Assembly (NCBI RefSeq): GCF_003202205.1
Contig: NZ_PDOG01000005.1
Coordinates: 150,178 to 214,177, forward strand
Length of the DNA stretch: 64,000 bases
Direction: 5' to 3'
Origin: Halomonas sp. LBP4
GTDB taxonomy: Bacteria; Pseudomonadota; Gammaproteobacteria; Pseudomonadales; Halomonadaceae
How positions within the stretch are numbered: the first letter of the stretch is position 1; each line of letters opens with the position of its first letter. Of the stretch, positions 8,847 to 17,690 are shown piece by piece. The notes beneath the pieces were generated by a model, which made no database searches, was not told where the DNA came from, and was given only the letters and a program-made list of their open reading frames with translations. Position numbers and translations under genes: made by a program.

Positions 8847-10093
8847 TCACTTGCAACGGTTTGATAGAACTCACCTTCGAGCACCGATGGGTATACGTTC
8901 TTGACCTGAGAATCAACTTGCTCAACGAATTTTGTGGCGGTTGCCAAAAGGTGTTCAACTAAACTAAGGTCCAGTTTGATCGCCTCGCCACATCGACGCC
9001 GGCCATTTCTGTGAACTATGTCGTGCCGGACGTCGATTGCCCGAAAGATTTCCGACATTTCTTTCGGGAATTCCACGCACAAGGTTCCGCGATATAGCTC
9101 CCGAACCTTTGCAAGGTTGTGGTACATCAATCCCTCAAGGTACTCGGTCACTTCACCCTTAATCCCATCGTGCCGGCGAAAGATGTCTTTCAATTCTAAC
9201 TTTCGCTTCTGCAGTTCTGGGTCAGACTCAACAAGACGACGAATTAGCGGCGGAAAGCTCACTACCGTATACACAAATGTGTCTGATAGGTATGTCTCCA
9301 AGGCGGCTATTACATTTGCGAATAGGACTTTTGCCAGCAAGTCTGTGTTGCCCAAGGCCCGACCCTGACTGGAAAGCTCAGAAACTTCTGCTGCACTTTT
9401 CTGAAATACCTCGAAGAACCTAGTGTGCGGTTTGACGACGTCCTCTAAGTGCTCAAACCCTTCATACCATCCGCCATTCACTATATCCGTTGCGTCCAAC
9501 TGAACCGGAGCCTGTTTGTCGCAGGATTCGAGAAAGGCACGCGCAAACAAATTGAAATTCTGAGATGGGTATTGGAACCCGCATGGATGCCAGTCTTCGC
9601 TCCACACAGGAGAGGGATTGAGCATATAGTTGACCAGGTCGTTCGCATGAACCCGCTCCGGTTCAGACATATAGAAGACGGCTTCTGGCCTATCCCGAAC
9701 GATCACCGAAAACGCTTCTAGCCACTGCTCGAATTTTCCGTATTTCGCACATATGGCTCGGTGTGATCTGACAAAATCCGCATCATATTCTTCTAACTCC
9801 GGTAGCTTTTTTAGCTCTTCTTTGATGGACTCGATGAAATCGCGTTTACATGCCTCAAGCGTGTAGCCGAGAACCTCAAGTCGATTAATTATCGTCTCGA
9901 CGGAGGCTTCAAAGACGTACGCTGTCTCGGTCTCCCCTTCGTCAGCTATTTCACCCCAAGTGAGGTCGTTTCTATCGGAAACCTTGCGTGTGAAGACAAG
10001 CTTATCGCTCTCTTTGAAGATCCATTGATCCAAGCGATTTTTCGTATCTTCGACAGGGTACCTTTGGAAGTAGAGCGTCGCGATGCTACCCAT
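8840..10093 (-). CDS. HEPN-domain protein (RiboL-PSP-HEPN-like), putative RNase
   Basis: 417-aa protein. The C-terminal half (about residues 240-405) is a helical HEPN domain: an N-terminal helix containing A-A-L-E-T-Y-L-S-D, and further on the R-x4-H motif RHDIVH followed by R-N-G (about residue 360), which matches the RiboL-PSP-HEPN type. The N-terminal 230 residues are unrecognised and may be a sensor. HEPN RNases of this class are frequent in abortive infection; that role is inferred here. The gene is AT-rich. It is preceded by the ~190-bp module that also precedes the Hachiman operon, so the two may share a regulator. Its stop lies in the hairpin at 8794-8846. Confidence 0.65.
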   Translation of the reverse strand: MGSIATLYFQRYPVEDTKNRLDQWIFKESDKLVFTRKVSDRNDLTWGEIADEGETETAYVFEASVETIINRLEVLGYTLEACKRDFIESIKEELKKLPELEEYDADFVRSHRAICAKYGKFEQWLEAFSVIVRDRPEAVFYMSEPERVHANDLVNYMLNPSPVWSEDWHPCGFQYPSQNFNLFARAFLESCDKQAPVQLDATDIVNGGWYEGFEHLEDVVKPHTRFFEVFQKSAAEVSELSSQGRALGNTDLLAKVLFANVIAALETYLSDTFVYTVVSFPPLIRRLVESDPELQKRKLELKDIFRRHDGIKGEVTEYLEGLMYHNLAKVRELYRGTLCVEFPKEMSEIFRAIDVRHDIVHRNGRRRCGEAIKLDLSLVEHLLATATKFVEQVDSQVKNVYPSVLEGEFYQTVASDV

Positions 10094-10103
10094 AGTTTCA
10101 ACC

Positions 10104-10310
10104 GAGTTCTATCAGTGACTAGACTGCTCATCCCATGATTAGATGAACCCGCCGGAACGTTCATACGTGTTATACCGCACGTCATTCACAGCCCAACCTA
10201 CTGAAATCACGAGAAATTAAGTATAGATCGGCAGTATAACACCGATAATTTTTCAAGCTGCATAACACGGATAAACATGCCGACTGCATTTCCCGAAATG
10301 TCTGCTTTGG
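10104..10310. repeat. ~190-bp upstream module, copy 1
   Basis: Aligns over its whole length with 15005-15205. The best conserved blocks are GTGTTATACCGCACGTCAT (10167-10185) and 26 bp at 10215-10240 that are identical in both copies. Each copy lies immediately upstream of a minus-strand defence gene. GTGTTATA-type words occur in both orientations, suggesting operator sites or a mobile promoter unit. This copy accounts for most of the 360-bp gap between the HEPN and SieB-like genes. Confidence 0.7.
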
Positions 10311-10376
10311 TTCGTCAACTGCCTTGGACACCCCATCAGCCTAGTCTAAAGTTCCACATCCGGCCAGAAGCGGATG
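10300..10376. repeat. dispersed ~80-bp repeat, copy D
   Basis: GTCTGCTTTGG at the left and CCGGCCAGAAGCGGAT at the right form an imperfect inverted pair. Internal CACCCCATCAGCCTAG and CTAAAGTTCC match copies A and B. It lies just before the attC-like site at 10393. Confidence 0.65.
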
Positions 10377-10392
10377 TTCAGTGATGTCTGAT

Positions 10393-10450
10393 GTAACGCT
10401 AAGCATCAGCGGCGGCGCACAGTGCCGTCCGCTGCATGCTGTTGTTGGGC
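10393..10450 (-). other. attC-like palindrome after SieB-like gene
   Basis: Arms AGCAT-CAGCGG-CGGCG and CGTCCGCTGCATGCT pair with single extrahelical bases on one side. The right end is GTTGGGC (10444-10450), an exact GTTRRRY core; the left core TGTAAC is degenerate. It lies 6 bp beyond the stop of the SieB-like gene. A near-identical arm pair occurs at 11110. Confidence 0.65.
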
Positions 10451-10455
10451 AACAG

Positions 10456-11094
10456 CTACCACATCCGCTCCTCAAACAGCGCAAAGTGGCGCTCCAACTC
10501 TCCCATGAAGTGTGGCCGGTTCGCCATCAGCCAAGCCCTTCCGTCTTCCGTCAAATCCCACTTACCATCATCGGTATGTACGACGAAAGGGCCAAGATCT
10601 ACGAGCGTAGGGCTTAGCAACTCTTGAGTTGGATTAGACAAAGAAACGGAGAACACAGACCCAACGGTGGTGCGAATTCCGGAAGACGCCGCCCGAACGA
10701 GAACGCCAGCGTTCAACAAAGACGCGACTGCCGGCTGCTCAAGCGGAAGCCGCAGGCTCTTCGCCCCCGCGATGAAGAATTCACGTAGAACCGCCTTTTC
10801 GGCACCATCTAGCTGCAGCATGAAGTCCTGCACAGCCGTTTCAGCAGCTTTCCTTCGGTGGTGGCTCCGGGCTTTTCCATAGGACCAAATCCCAACCTCA
10901 ACCGCCAGCAGAGAAATGGATACAACGAAGATAATGCCCGCATAAGGAGCAAAATCTTCCCGGAGCTGAGCCAGAGCAAGCCTCTCCAACCAAGGCAACG
11001 GCAGGAAAAGCAGCAGCCCGGACGCAAAGACCAACACGGCCACAAGCCGCGTCGGCACCTTGGCCAAATCTGCTATCCGGGAAATCCACTCCAT
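10456..11094 (-). CDS. SieB-like superinfection exclusion membrane protein
   Basis: 212-aa protein from the ATG at 11094, chosen because AGGAG sits just upstream; an upstream TTG would run into the attC-like palindrome. Two N-terminal membrane helices (about residues 16-36 and 48-70) are followed by a soluble region of 140 residues. The arrangement and the segment after the second helix resemble SieB, the superinfection exclusion protein of lambdoid phages, which blocks growth of infecting phage from the inner membrane. The similarity is by eye, so the family name is moderately certain. The gene is alone between attC-like palindromes at 10393 and 11110. Confidence 0.55.
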   Translation of the reverse strand: MEWISRIADLAKVPTRLVAVLVFASGLLLFLPLPWLERLALAQLREDFAPYAGIIFVVSISLLAVEVGIWSYGKARSHHRRKAAETAVQDFMLQLDGAEKAVLREFFIAGAKSLRLPLEQPAVASLLNAGVLVRAASSGIRTTVGSVFSVSLSNPTQELLSPTLVDLGPFVVHTDDGKWDLTEDGRAWLMANRPHFMGELERHFALFEERMW

Positions 11095-11109
11095 TCGTTC
11101 TCCTATCGC

Positions 11110-11175
11110 ACCCAAAGCTCAGCATCAGCGGCGGCGCCCAGCGCCGTCCGCTGCATGCTGTTGTTGGGAGTGCGG
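11110..11175 (-). other. attC-like palindrome after hamB
   Basis: A 66-bp near-perfect inverted repeat with ends GCACCCAA and TTGGGAGTGC and inner arms CAGCGGCGGCGCC / GGCGCCGTCCGCTG. Arms are almost identical to those of the site at 10393, but the cores no longer match the consensus exactly. Located 13 bp beyond the hamB stop. Confidence 0.6.
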
Positions 11176-11187
11176 CCCCAGGCTGGA

Positions 11188-14175
11188 TCACACTCCATCA
11201 TCGGGATCACTGCTTTCTAGCAAGTCCTCACGGGCATTCTCCAACACTAGGCGCCCCATCACTGGCAACCATCGCTCCTGATCATTGAGGAGGCGTCGTG
11301 CCGTGGGAAACACGGAAGCTCGACCGTCCTCGCCAATCGCAGCAAGTTCGGGGCTCCGACCAAGGGCGACAGCAGCTCGCCGGTGCCGGACACCGCCGGC
11401 CGCAAGAACCCTAGCTGCTGGCGTGGGGACACCGAAACGCAGATGCTCAGGAAAATCGACCACGGCCTGCGATAGCTCACGCTCGTTCTCCTCGAGTAGC
11501 TTCTTGAGCAAGCCAACAGCCTGTTCGACCACTACCTGAAGGACGTGGCTGATCACCCTAGCGTGAACACCCAGCATCGTGTCGATATCGATCCCCGCCC
11601 TTCGAGCTAGCTCGACCAGGGGCTGACCGTCGATCCATGCATCGAGGATCCGAGCAAAATCCGAACGTGACGGGGATGCATCCCGGTACGCCTCCTTGAC
11701 TGCCTCAGCCACTTCGGGGAGGTCCCATGCCCACGTTAGCAGCGTCTCTGTCAGCTCCGGGTCGGTTGCAGCTGCGATGTCATCCCAACTCTCCCGCATG
11801 GGCAGCAGCTTCACTTCCACCGACTCCAGCATCCGGGCGCGCGTACCCGTTTCTCGAATCCAGCTGAGTCGTCCAGCCCCCTTGATTGCTGACACCCGTC
11901 GAGCACGCAGCTCGAATACATGCTTCATGAGAGCCGTTGTCGCGGGCTGAGCCTGGCTGGCCGCAAAGGTCTGACTCGACAGTTCACCGGCGATCCATAT
12001 CAGCTCGTCCTCCCCCAGCTCTTCTGCCGCAAGGTCGATGAGTGTTGCATCGATGCCGTCGATCAGGGTGTGGAGCGCGGTCGCGCCTTCAAGGATGTCA
12101 TTCGTAAGCGTGATGCTCCGCTGGCTGAGTGCAGCCTGAAGGCGTCCCATCAGCTCGATCAGTGCACCAGAAACGCGCTCACCCGGCTGCTGCTGAGCCA
12201 CGGGGGCCACCAACGGCCATTGCGCAGGGTTGGCGCAGATGACAAGGCCCTTGGTTGTTGCCCCAGCTCGCCCCGCACGTCCGACCAGATTCTTGATGTC
12301 GCGTGCGAGCAGGTTCTCTGCGGCCCCGTCTGGACCGCGGCGTTGTACCGAATACAAGACCAGCGTTCTGATTGGCAGATTGACCCCCTCCGCCAACGTG
12401 TTCGTGCAGATCGCCAGTCGAACATCCTCCTTACGAACCAGAGCTTCCAAGATTTCTCGGCTTTCCTGCGGAATGTCCCCGTGATGCAGAACGGCTCCCG
12501 CCGCGAGTGTTCGTGTCCCGACCCATGACGCGCCGTACTCAAGGGTGAAATACTCGACGGCGGTCTGAAGCTTTGCGGCGTCATCGACAAACTGAATAGG
12601 AGCGGGCATGGGCAGTGGGTTCGCCAGTTGCGACAGCAACTCATTGGCGAGACCTACAGCACCTTGGTTTCCCCGCTTGTTGGCAGCGAACACAGCAACC
12701 GCTCCCATCGATAGTGCCTTCCTTGCTGTGGCGACGGCCTGAGCCTTCACGGACTTAAAGGAGTATGTATTCAGCCGACCTGTTGAGGCATTGCGATAGC
12801 GAAAGTCATCACGGCTTAGAAAACGCTCGATCAAGAATGTAGATTCATGATGGTGCGGGTGTAGCTGTAGCGCGACAGTCGCATCGGTGTTCTTGCCGGC
12901 AACACGAAGCGCTGCGAACTCAGCGTGAGCTGGGCGGTAGTCGCTGCGGACGACCGTTGCATCCGTGCCGCCCAGCCACGCATTGATCTCTTCGATATTC
13001 GGTACGATAGCGGACACGAAGACGAACTTTGGCGGGCCGCTCTCGCGGGCTCTCATTCGAGCGAGCAGCAATTCCAGCCCTACCCCACGGGCCTTACCAT
13101 CGAGGAGGTGCCCCTCATCGCATATCACGAGGGAGATTCGGGAGAAAAAGCCCGGTTCTGCGCTAAGCAGACCCGAAAGCGCTTCCGGTGTCGCAACGAG
13201 CGCCCGCGTATCATCTAGGTCTCTTACTTCATCGCCTGTGGGCACAGTCCCCCCATATGCGCATCGAGCAGGGAGACCCATGCGGCCAAGGCGCTTGACG
13301 AGACTGCCGCGCAGTTCCGCTGCGAGTGAGCGAAAGGGAACGAGTAGGATTGCCACATCCTGCGGATGCCGGTTCAGATGATAGAAGAGCAGCGTCTCCG
13401 AGAGTGCTGTCTTACCAGCGCCCGTCGGCATCTGGATGGAGAAGGAGGCCACTCCTCCCAGTAGCCCGCTCCTAATGGCATCTATCTGGGAAGGGAAGAA
13501 GTCCCATGTCGGTGGGTCCCGGTTGAGGAGCGACCGAACGAGGGGGTCCCAGAATTCCGCCTCGCCATCTGGGAGGACAGCACGGATGTTGGTTTGCACG
13601 AACCTAGAGAGCATCCGTTGGAACAGGCGCCATCCGACCCATTCATCGGGATGGGTTTGCAGCGCCGATACCTCCATCTCAGCAGCATGCTCAATCTGCG
13701 AACGGATTGCCTCTAGGTCACCGCCGCGCAAGGCGCCGACAAGAGCACGTACGCGTGCCGACTGGATCGTCGATGGCCTCGAAAGTAGCTCATAGCACGC
13801 TCGCTGGACCTCTCCGAGGGCATTCGGATCCGTGGCCTTGAGCGTCAGGTATGCCGACGCCGAATAGCCCCCGAAGTAGAACGCCGCCGCCGCGAAGACA
13901 GCGGCTTCTGGTGACAAGATCCCGCGATAGGCCGGTGCCTGATCGACTCCGACGCCGCCTGCCTGAGTGATCGCGTTGCCCAAGCGCGACCAGTCGACAG
14001 AATCCCTGTACGGCTCATGAAGCCGGTCAAAGAGCTCGCCGACGAGCGAAATGTAGTAGTCGTCGCCCCGCGAACGCAGATAGTCCAACTGGAGCGGTAG
14101 CTGCGAGAATCCGAATCGCTCCACATGGTGGAGGGCGTCCGCGTCACTAACCCACTTGGCAAGAGTCTCCCTCAT
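11188..14175 (-). CDS. hamB: Hachiman HamB superfamily 2 helicase
   Basis: 995-aa superfamily 2 helicase. Walker A is PTGAGKTA (about residue 250), the Walker B/DExH box is CDEGH (about residue 352), and a C-terminal helicase lobe contains LVGRAGRAG-type motif VI (about residue 630). A long helical C-terminus follows. In Hachiman the HamB helicase senses aberrant DNA and releases the HamA nuclease. The start ATGA overlaps the hamA stop by 4 bp, so the two are translationally coupled. Length and gene pair agree with known Hachiman loci. An attC-like palindrome follows the stop. Confidence 0.85.
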   Translation of the reverse strand: MRETLAKWVSDADALHHVERFGFSQLPLQLDYLRSRGDDYYISLVGELFDRLHEPYRDSVDWSRLGNAITQAGGVGVDQAPAYRGILSPEAAVFAAAAFYFGGYSASAYLTLKATDPNALGEVQRACYELLSRPSTIQSARVRALVGALRGGDLEAIRSQIEHAAEMEVSALQTHPDEWVGWRLFQRMLSRFVQTNIRAVLPDGEAEFWDPLVRSLLNRDPPTWDFFPSQIDAIRSGLLGGVASFSIQMPTGAGKTALSETLLFYHLNRHPQDVAILLVPFRSLAAELRGSLVKRLGRMGLPARCAYGGTVPTGDEVRDLDDTRALVATPEALSGLLSAEPGFFSRISLVICDEGHLLDGKARGVGLELLLARMRARESGPPKFVFVSAIVPNIEEINAWLGGTDATVVRSDYRPAHAEFAALRVAGKNTDATVALQLHPHHHESTFLIERFLSRDDFRYRNASTGRLNTYSFKSVKAQAVATARKALSMGAVAVFAANKRGNQGAVGLANELLSQLANPLPMPAPIQFVDDAAKLQTAVEYFTLEYGASWVGTRTLAAGAVLHHGDIPQESREILEALVRKEDVRLAICTNTLAEGVNLPIRTLVLYSVQRRGPDGAAENLLARDIKNLVGRAGRAGATTKGLVICANPAQWPLVAPVAQQQPGERVSGALIELMGRLQAALSQRSITLTNDILEGATALHTLIDGIDATLIDLAAEELGEDELIWIAGELSSQTFAASQAQPATTALMKHVFELRARRVSAIKGAGRLSWIRETGTRARMLESVEVKLLPMRESWDDIAAATDPELTETLLTWAWDLPEVAEAVKEAYRDASPSRSDFARILDAWIDGQPLVELARRAGIDIDTMLGVHARVISHVLQVVVEQAVGLLKKLLEENERELSQAVVDFPEHLRFGVPTPAARVLAAGGVRHRRAAVALGRSPELAAIGEDGRASVFPTARRLLNDQERWLPVMGRLVLENAREDLLESSDPDDGV

Positions 14176-14984
14176 GTCCCTTCCCCAGGCTCTAGGACGG
14201 TCGTATGTACAGCATCAAAGACCTCTTCGTAGCGCTGCTTCAAACTTGGAACGGCGATCACGACCACCGTGTGGTCTGCCGGTTGTTCATCAGGGGTGTC
14301 CTCGAGTTCCTCGTCTACCAGGCTTGCGCATACAACGGCCACCGCCCGAAACTGCTTCAGGGCAGGCGGATGGTCGGTAGCCTTGATGAAACGCTCCAAT
14401 TGATCGACGGTGGTGGTGTCGAAGGCGTCGATGAGTGCGCGCTCCTTCAGCCAGACGAGGGTCTTCGCCAATCGACTCGTCCGGTCTTTCTCGCAGTCCG
14501 TTATCGCCGCCTTGACCGGTGAGGAGTCGCCGGCCGTTGACTTCGTTTTAACCTCAGAGCACAGGACCCGGTCTTGCTCGGAGGGTTGGGGCCAGTTCGG
14601 AAGTACGAAGTGAACAACATCAGAGTATGGCGCCGGCTTCGTCCGGTCCTGCTTCAAGCGCCACTTCTTCGGGCCAATTAGTTCTGTTCCTGGCTCGACG
14701 GCTGCATGGTATAGAAAGACCAGGATTTCCCCGAAGTCGCCTGCCATGGTAGAGCCGCGATCCGGCAGCTTGGCGGCGACGATCTCTGATTTCGGGCGCC
14801 CCGTCGCCTGCGCCCGCGCCTCGAGTAGAGCATCGTCGATGTAGCACCGACGAACTGGCACACCGAGTACATCCGCCCAGGCAGCCGCGTGCTCGTCGGA
14901 CACGCAGACCAGCACGTAGGGAGACTGATGCTCGTCAGCAAACCATGGTGCGATGGCGCTGATATCGACGCCCAAGTCTCTCAT
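14172..14984 (-). CDS. hamA: Hachiman HamA nuclease (DUF1837)
   Basis: 270-aa DUF1837 protein, the effector of Hachiman. The PD-(D/E)XK core is visible: G-D-F-G-E-I near residue 80, Y-S-D-V-V-H near 122, and C-S-E-V-K near 145 supplying the D and E-x-K residues. HamA cleaves DNA once HamB is activated, leading to loss of the infected cell's DNA. It is the first gene of the hamAB pair. The ATG at 14984 lies about 30 bp from a CCCTAAC core-like sequence (15005-15011) and below the ~190-bp module shared with the HEPN gene at 8840, which probably carries its promoter. Confidence 0.85.
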   Translation of the reverse strand: MRDLGVDISAIAPWFADEHQSPYVLVCVSDEHAAAWADVLGVPVRRCYIDDALLEARAQATGRPKSEIVAAKLPDRGSTMAGDFGEILVFLYHAAVEPGTELIGPKKWRLKQDRTKPAPYSDVVHFVLPNWPQPSEQDRVLCSEVKTKSTAGDSSPVKAAITDCEKDRTSRLAKTLVWLKERALIDAFDTTTVDQLERFIKATDHPPALKQFRAVAVVCASLVDEELEDTPDEQPADHTVVVIAVPSLKQRYEEVFDAVHTTVLEPGEGT

Positions 14985-15004
14985 CGTGAGCCCATTCCTC
15001 TTCC

Positions 15005-15205
15005 CCTAACAGTGATTAAACAGCCCATCCTATGATTGGATGAAAGTGCTTGCGCGTTCATTCGTGTTATACCGCACGTCATCCACAACCCAACCGCCTG
15101 AAATCTATAGGAATTAAGTATAGATCGGCAGTATAACCCCGATCATCGTGCCAGCTGCATAACACGGATCAGCATGCCGTCTGCATTTGCCGGACTGTCC
15201 GCTTG
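15005..15205. repeat. ~190-bp upstream module, copy 2
   Basis: Second copy of the module at 10104-10310, upstream of hamA. Conserved blocks are at 15064-15082 and 15112-15137. Begins with CCCTAAC, like an integron core, and ends in GTCCGCTTGGGGTCG, the left end of the dispersed repeat family. From here to about 16000 no gene is supported; the DNA looks like decayed sequence. Confidence 0.65.
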
Positions 15206-15971
15206 GGGTCGAAAGCCGCCTGTCGCGATATACAGCTCTTTCCTACAACTCGATACAATCAATGGTGGCAGCTATGGATCAAATGCTGCCCTTTAAACGC
15301 GCAGTTAATCTGCGCTCCTACGAAAACCGTTACCCTGGCAAGCGCGGGTCGAGATTTTCGATCTGGCACGCTACCGCCGAGAGTGACCGATCACCGGCCC
15401 TCCTTCCTGGCGGTCGCAGGCCGCCAGCGTGACTCCATCGGGATATCATTAGAATCCGATCTGACACATTCATTTACATTCAGCTTACTAAATGATGCGT
15501 AGGCTTGCGTAGTCAAACCTGAGAAAAAAGTCGTAGGGGGCTGGCACCATTGGCTAACCTCGTCACTCAGGGCTGGAAGTGCTGCTCGTCGTTGATGCAC
15601 TGCCGTACCATCAAGGTCTCGTGGTTGATCTGCTTGCGGGCGCGGTACTGGTCGCCGAGGGAGCGGTGTTGAGGTAGGACATGCCAGGGGTTGCTGGTGC
15701 GTTCCCGAGCCAGGCGGTCGCGGGCATCGGTGCCGATGTCGACATCGATGCCTGGTGCCGGCCGACGCGAAGGGTGGTCGATTTCCTACAGAGGGGCTCC
15801 GAGATGTCGCATATCAGGTGGGGAGAGCAGCAGTTAGGGTATTGGTGTGACGTGCTGCATGACCCAACCCCTTCGGGTGTGTAATCAGCGTCCAGGGCAG
15901 GGAGAGCGCCTGCGGCTATGGACAGCCAACAGTTCTCATCGGGTCTGTAGATAAAGTAGTACCTTGCGTTT

Positions 15972-15990
15972 CCCCGGCTACGAGCCGGGG
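15972..15990 (-). terminator. hairpin downstream of small ORF operon
   Basis: Perfect stem CCCCGGCT / AGCCGGGG with a 3-nt loop, 14 bp beyond the stop of the last minus-strand gene (16004). There is no long T run, so termination may be weak or factor-dependent. Confidence 0.45.
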
Positions 15991-16003
15991 CTTTCCGTGT
16001 TCG

Positions 16004-16251
16004 TCACACGTCGACGTGAGCACCTGTGATGGGCAACCAAGCGTCGTCGATCTTCTGGCTCGCCCAGTCCAGGGCGCAGCCCCAAGCCACGTGCTCGTCG
16101 AGCGTGGTGGCATCGGGTGAGTCTTCGGATCTGGCGACTCGTCCAGATGCCAATTCAGGATTGCGAGCCACTCCCTCGTGACTGGGTCTTGCGTGAGTAA
16201 CAGCTCAACCTCAGTTGAGCGAAATGAAAACACGCAGCGCTTCTCGCTCAT
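16004..16251 (-). pseudogene. small ORF, probably frameshifted
   Basis: ATG at 16251 follows GGAGGG and overlaps the stop of the upstream gene by 4 bp (ATGA). The first ~35 residues read well, but the frame then becomes unlike protein while another frame (ending ...D-S-P-D-A-T-T-L-D-E-H-V-A-W, then W-A-S-Q-K-I-D-D-A-W) reads well to a stop at 16004. A single-base indel near 16130-16165 would join them into a protein of about 80 residues. Function unknown. Either a mutation or a sequencing error. Confidence 0.4.
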
Positions 16252-16592
16252 GGCACACCCTCCAAGGTTGACCTCAGCAGAGTAGCGGCATCGGTGGGAG
16301 GCTGGGGATGCGCCATCACGTCGTTCAGTGTCAGCCATTGCCGACAACATCCCGTCGTCATAATCTGACGACGGGCATCGAGACCGCGAACCGCGGCGCG
16401 GGTGATGTCGCGGGTGTCGGCGGTGGGGCGCTCCAGGGGAACCACGGCACTGTTGTGGCACTGGCCAGGAAAGGCTGATTCGTACGAACACCAGCACCGC
16501 ACGAGATACACTGCCTGGCGGCGCAGCTTCTCCACTGCCTCCGCACAGCTGGGCTTACCCTCCACCTGCAATGCTTCACTGCTTATCTGCAC
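16248..16592 (-). CDS. uncharacterised small protein
   Basis: 114-aa protein from GTG at 16592, which overlaps the end of the upstream gene (stop at 16576); the stop overlaps the downstream ATG by 4 bp. These couplings support a real operon: PIN-like gene (19501), IS-interrupted gene (18512), this gene, and the small ORF at 16251. Cysteine-rich in the middle (C-W-C, C-H, then C-C), but no known zinc motif is evident. Function unknown. Confidence 0.45.
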   Translation of the reverse strand: MQISSEALQVEGKPSCAEAVEKLRRQAVYLVRCWCSYESAFPGQCHNSAVVPLERPTADTRDITRAAVRGLDARRQIMTTGCCRQWLTLNDVMAHPQPPTDAATLLRSTLEGVP

Positions 16593-16776
16593 TACTTCCC
16601 GTGGCTGCCTTTTCTCGCTTCGACTTCTCTCGCGCACGTTCTGTCAGCTCGTTGTCGACGGCCATCTTCCGAAGAGCTATCCCCTCCGGAAGCCCGCGGC
16701 ACATCCAGCGGAGGACCTTGCGGACGTCGCCATCCTCGAAGCCTTCCACTGTGCCAGGCACCGACCGCATCCCTAG

Positions 16777-17686
16777 GCTTTGTCCGAAAACTCGAATTTG
16801 CTAATGTCACCTATGCCTCAGCAGCATAGGTGACCCATGGCAGGACGCTACGAGATCTCTGACAAGGGCTGGGCCCTCATTGAAGATATCGTGTCACCGC
16901 CGCAGACCACGGGGCGGCCGCGCCGCGATGACCGTCAGGTGTTGAACGGCATCTTCTGGATCCTTTGCTCAGGCGCCAAATGGCGCGATCTGCCGGAGCG
17001 CTACGGCCCCTGGAAGACGGTCTATGACCGCTTCCGCCAGTGGCGCGATGATGGCACCTTCGAGGCTATCCTGGCTCGCCTCCAGCTGCGGCTGCGTGAA
17101 GATGGATTAATGGATCTGGACACATGGATGATTGATTCGACGTCGATCCGTGCCACCCGAGCCGCCTCTGGAGGCGGCAAAAAGGGGGGCAGCAAGAACC
17201 CGTAGACCATGCCCTGGGGCGGAGTCGAGGCGGGCTGACGACCAAGATACACATGGTGTCTGATCGAAATGGGTGGCCGCTGACCTTCACCTTGTCGCCG
17301 GGACAGGACTCGGATACCCGGCTCTTCATCCCGACCATGGAGCACGTCCACTTACCTGGTCCCGTAGGCAGACCGCTCAAGCGGTGCCGTTTCATCGTCG
17401 CGGATAAGGGCTATGACAGCGATCCGCTTCGCCGCTACTGCGACCGACACCGGATGAAGCCCATCATTGCCAGGCGCAAAATGAAGCGCAAGGCACGCCC
17501 TGGTGCACCGAGGGGCTTTGACAAACCCCGGTATCGCGACAGGAATATCATCGAGCGCTGTTTCGGGTGGGTCAAAGAGCTACGCCGGGTCTGCACGCGG
17601 TACGACAAGTTGGCCAGCAGCTTCAGAGCCATGGTATGCCTGGCGTGCATAGACCGCTGCTTGCGAGCAGACTTTTCGGACAAAGC
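16777..17686 (+). mobile_element. complete IS5-family (IS427-type) insertion sequence
   Basis: 910 bp with perfect 15-bp terminal inverted repeats, GGCTTTGTCCGAAAA at the left and its complement at the right. It is flanked on both sides by CTAG (16773-16776 and 17687-17690), the target duplication. Size, ends and two-frame transposase fit the IS427 group of IS5. The intact ends and unaltered duplication suggest a recent insertion. Confidence 0.9.
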
Positions 17687-17690
17687 CTAG
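16837..17690 (+). CDS. IS5-family transposase, made by -1 frameshift
   Basis: Two overlapping frames. OrfA (16837-17205, 122 aa) holds the N-terminal helix-turn-helix-like region and the first catalytic D (M-I-D-S-T). OrfB follows in the -1 frame and is open well before its first ATG at 17253; it carries the second D (V-A-D-K-G-Y-D) and the E region (N-I-I-E-R-C-F-G-W). The slippery run AAAAAGGGGGG near 17181-17191 is where the frames join, typical of programmed -1 frameshifting in this group. The stop TAG overlaps the right CTAG duplication. Confidence 0.85.

Noticed and set aside
15187..15900. Short open frames of 60-100 aa
   Set aside because: No start signals or recognisable protein features; the region looks like decayed non-coding DNA.
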